From: Trichopria drosophilae
Taxonomy: Eukaryota; Arthropoda; Insecta; Hymenoptera; Diapriidae
Direction: 5' to 3'
Length of the DNA stretch: 64,000 bases
NCBI GenBank assembly: GCA_030407085.1
Contig: CM059582.1
Coordinates: forward strand, 21,837,001-21,901,000
Each line of letters begins with the position of its first letter. Within the stretch, counting starts at the first letter, position 1. Positions 62,491 through 64,000 of the stretch are shown piece after piece. The translations under genes and the position numbers were made by a program. The notes below the pieces were generated by a model. It saw only the letters and a list, made by a program, of their open reading frames with translations, did not search any database and had not been told where the DNA came from.

Positions 62491-62691
62491 GGTTACTGCA
62501 ATTTTTCCATCAAAAAGTTTTATCACGTCCTTAATATCTTTATATTTTGAAATAAAAAAAGGAAATGTTCATCTTTAAAAAAAAAGCACATCTCATTATT
62601 CCGTAATATACAAACGGTTAGAATTTCAACATTTCATTTATTTGAAAAACTTTTTTTGGCACGTTTCTTCATGTCCCTTTCGCCCTTGTAG

Positions 62692-62883
62692 GTCGCAACA
62701 GCCGCGGGCGATGTCATTTCCGTAACGGAACAAGCAGCTGCAAAGACGTCGTCGCGGAAAGGAGGACAGAAGGGCGTCTCTAATTGGTCCCATCTAGAAA
62801 CGCGCCTCAAAGAGGAGTTTCCTCACTCGCGTTACGTACGTCAGCTGTACAGTTACGTACATAACAAGTTCCAATACGAGCTT
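62692..62883 (+). CDS. candidate internal coding exon, gene unknown
   Basis: A textbook 3' splice site (long pyrimidine tract, then TTGTAG at 62691) precedes 192 bp with a clean frame of 64 codons and a consensus donor GTAAGT at 62884. Both junctions are phase 0, compatible with the exon at 17202-18248. The peptide begins VATAAGDVISVTE, has a basic middle (SSRKGGQK) and ends with WSHLETRLKEEF and RYVRQLYSYVHNKF. The later part could be helical. I recognise no family. It does not continue the coiled coil of the PLEKHH-like exon as expected, so it may be a lineage-specific exon of that gene or part of another gene. The sequence is GC-richer than its surroundings. Confidence 0.5.
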
Positions 62884-63627
62884 GTAAGTACCGCGGCAAT
62901 TCTCCGACGGTCCGCAAGCACCCTTCTTGCGCTCGTTCTCTCGCTCCTCCTTTCGAGCTTTCACTCCATCTGTCCTGGTTTAGGCGTTTCGTCTGTCCGA
63001 AAATCGGGCGAAGTTAAGAACTTGGTTAATTATTATGTTTCCTACTTAACCCTTTTCAACTCTGGCGCCTCTGCTTTCCTTCCTTTCCGCGAGTATTTTC
63101 TTGCGACTACGGGAGTGGAAATTGTTTGCATTTTACCTCGAAGAAGTCGTTAAAACGAAGAAGACAAAAAATAAAGGACGTTTTTTAGTTAACTCATTAA
63201 CGCTTAAGCTCCCTCGTCTCAACCTTATTGAAGGCTATTTTATTTCAATCTCATTCTAGCGTCGCCATTTCTCGGAAACTTTTAAATTTTGTGTCACTGT
63301 GTATTTTTTGGGCACTTGTATGTTACTTTTCGGTTTTTAGCATTATCAACTGTTTTAAAGACATCAAAAACATAAACAATGCATCACTGATTAGACATAA
63401 ATATGAAATGCATACAGTAAAAAGTGAAAAATGTGCCCAAAACGTGAAAAATGAAGTTTACACTGAGAGAAATTGTATAGGAAGATGTCTAAAAATAATA
63501 GGAAAAATTACTATTCTCGCTTGGCATTTGAGGACAGACGTGAAATAATTGTAATAAATACTGTTAGTCAAATATATCTTGAAACTGTCTTGCAATAGAA
63601 TTTCCTAAACCAGAATAGGAAAATATA
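62884..63627. other. intron start and a repeat shared with 50.5 kb
   Basis: GC-rich until about 63200, then AT-rich. The frame at about 63285-63440 (NNASLIRHKYEMHTVKSEK) resembles NPPFIRRKYEIRTFKSQK at about 50590-50650. Confidence 0.4.
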
Positions 63628-64000
63628 CACCGTGTAACGTCACCTATGACACCCCGTTTACCTGGCGATGAATGCCGATAAACTGAACCAGAAGTTCCTC
63701 TTCCAAAATTGGAACTGAGGCTTAGAATTTGATTGGCAAGTCATCGAAGTTTCGAAAAAAAATCACTATTTTGGAATAACTCTGTTCTTTTTGAAGTTAT
63801 GTTAACCAGTCAAAGTTCATATTAAAGTTATTTTTTAGCTCTATACTTCGCCTCGGAGGCTCTTTGACCTACATTGAATATTTCTCTTTTTATAGCCATA
63901 AAAAGGGTGAAAAATGCCAATTTTTGCAATTTTTCTCGTCCAACTTTTTCTCTAAACAACTAACGAAATATCACAATAAAGAAGCTGCAGGCCATAAAAA
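63628..64000. mobile_element. TA-flanked MITE, CGTGTAACG family, copy 2 (cut by window end)
   Basis: Begins after TA at 63626-63627 with CACCGTGTAACGTCACCTAT and follows copy 1 (11595-12052) through AAGTTCCTCTTCCAAAATTG, TTTGAAGTTATGTTAAC and GTGAAAAATGCCAATTTTTG. It has insertions relative to copy 1. The right end lies outside the window. Confidence 0.8.

Overview
The window looks like insect nuclear DNA. It is AT-rich with small CpG-containing GC-richer islands, it has eukaryotic splice signals, and it carries mariner, non-LTR, SINE and many inverted-repeat elements of the kinds common in insects. The islands in an AT-rich background fit a hymenopteran (ant, wasp or sawfly), but that is inference. 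There is no operon, prokaryotic promoter, CRISPR array or virus.

Host genes are sparse. One coding exon is convincing: 17202-18248 (+), with a canonical 3' splice site, a well-placed ATG at 17340 and a phase-0 donor. It encodes a Ser/Pro-rich disordered N-terminus ending in a coiled-coil start that resembles the PLEKHH1/PLEKHH2 (C. elegans MAX-1) family. A second exon candidate lies at 62692-62883 (+), phase 0 at both ends, with no recognised homology. If both belong to one transcript, almost everything between them is a single intron of about 44 kb.

The rest is a mobile-element graveyard. Main parts, left to right: a pogo-like MITE (313-494); a TTAA-flanked foldback element (586-1921) with a 202-bp MITE inside it; a relic of reverse transcriptase (9929-10110); a TA-flanked MITE (11595-12052, second copy at 63628 running off the window); an inverted-repeat element packed with nuclear-receptor half-sites (18331-18976), just after the exon; a pogo-like MITE (20487-20904); two tRNA-derived SINE-like units (21250 and 21647-22078); a non-LTR relic split by the second copy of the 202-bp MITE (23219-24720); further foldback elements (24.8-25.5, 28.8-29.4 and 30.0-30.8 kb); a paired repeat with a C-rich minisatellite (31.6-35.1 kb); pogo-like MITEs (36204, 37140, 38778); a cluster of inverted-repeat elements (41.5-45.3 kb) with a hAT-like MITE nested inside; a roughly 4-kb palindrome made of two inverted TTAA elements (46.4-50.5 kb); a 5'-truncated non-LTR element on the minus strand (51.7-53.2 kb); more pogo-like MITEs (54787, 56351); a broken mariner (58215-59423); and a 5'-truncated non-LTR element on the plus strand (59.55-60.94 kb).

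No complete functional transposon is present. What stands out is the density and nesting of non-autonomous TA-, TTAA- and 8-9-bp-TSD elements, several with exact target-site duplications readable in the sequence, and the chance that they carried transcription-factor motifs into the intron of a neuronal-type gene.
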